From Alphaproteobacteria bacterium (GTDB lineage: Bacteria; Pseudomonadota; Alphaproteobacteria; Micropepsales; Micropepsaceae): DNA of 64,000 nt. The stretch lies in the NCBI GenBank assembly GCA_019241645.1, contig JAFAWQ010000023.1, positions 1 through 64,000 of the forward strand, given 5' to 3'. This document shows, one piece after another, positions 63,988 to 64,000 of the stretch (position 1 is its first letter; each line of letters starts with the position of its first letter). Made by a program: the position numbers and the translations under genes. Below the pieces are notes generated by a model. It searched no databases. It was not told the DNA's origin and worked only from the letters and a program-made list of their open reading frames with translations.

Positions 63988-64000
63988 GGGTGGCCTTTCG

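Overview
The window is a gene-dense, GC-rich bacterial chromosome segment with no gap over 300 bases lacking a gene. The hopanoid genes, a DUF1289 protein, a DUF6496 protein, CcmFGH-type cytochrome maturation, a BON protein with a glycine/arginine-rich head and many 4-base ATGA gene overlaps together suggest an alphaproteobacterium that makes hopanoids and respires aerobically. The genus cannot be fixed from the sequence. No phage, insertion sequence, CRISPR array or rRNA was seen.

Layout. 1-4032: exported M3 oligopeptidase coupled to an exported amidohydrolase. 4144-5866: low-complexity BON protein and two small proteins. 5898-7570: SIMPL protein and glucokinase. 7670-7746: a tRNA with anticodon CAT. 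7817-13769: NHL beta-propeller protein, membrane proteins, DUF1289 protein, aminopeptidase N. 13860-16821: ccmF-ccmG-ccmH. 16974-21198: an S8 protease with an N-terminal heptad repeat and a TPR histidine kinase. 21391-41776: the hopanoid region, broken only by a secreted metzincin-like protease. 41970-47997: three tandem multicopper oxidases followed by a Sco copper chaperone and a cytochrome c. 47994-51245: glycogen-debranching-type enzyme and a glycosyltransferase. 51338-54938: Hsp33, a YqaA-type membrane protein, an acyl-CoA synthetase. 54965-58634: operon of cupredoxin, histidine kinase and outer-membrane barrel. 58742-63987: two transporters, a Bax inhibitor-1 protein, an O-methyltransferase and a membrane protein.

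How it fits together. IspH and IspA supply isoprenoid units. HpnD, HpnC and HpnE convert farnesyl diphosphate to squalene, HpnF cyclises it, HpnH and HpnG build the side chain, and HpnI and HpnJ decorate it. HpnL, HpnM and HpnN are membrane or transport components. Eleven genes (hpnI, hpnJ, a ferritin-like gene, hpnL, hpnA-G) form one minus-strand run with overlaps or gaps of 0-9 bases. hpnK, the deacetylase that acts between HpnI and HpnJ, is absent from the window, and a putative di-iron protein lies inside the run next to hpnJ. The oxidase/Sco/cytochrome cassette starts divergently from this operon.

The best candidates for undescribed biology are the oxidase-Sco-cytochrome cassette, the ferritin-like protein inside the hopanoid operon, the S8 protease repeat domain and the cupredoxin/kinase/barrel operon. 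All product names come from recognising motifs and sequence by eye; no database search was run.
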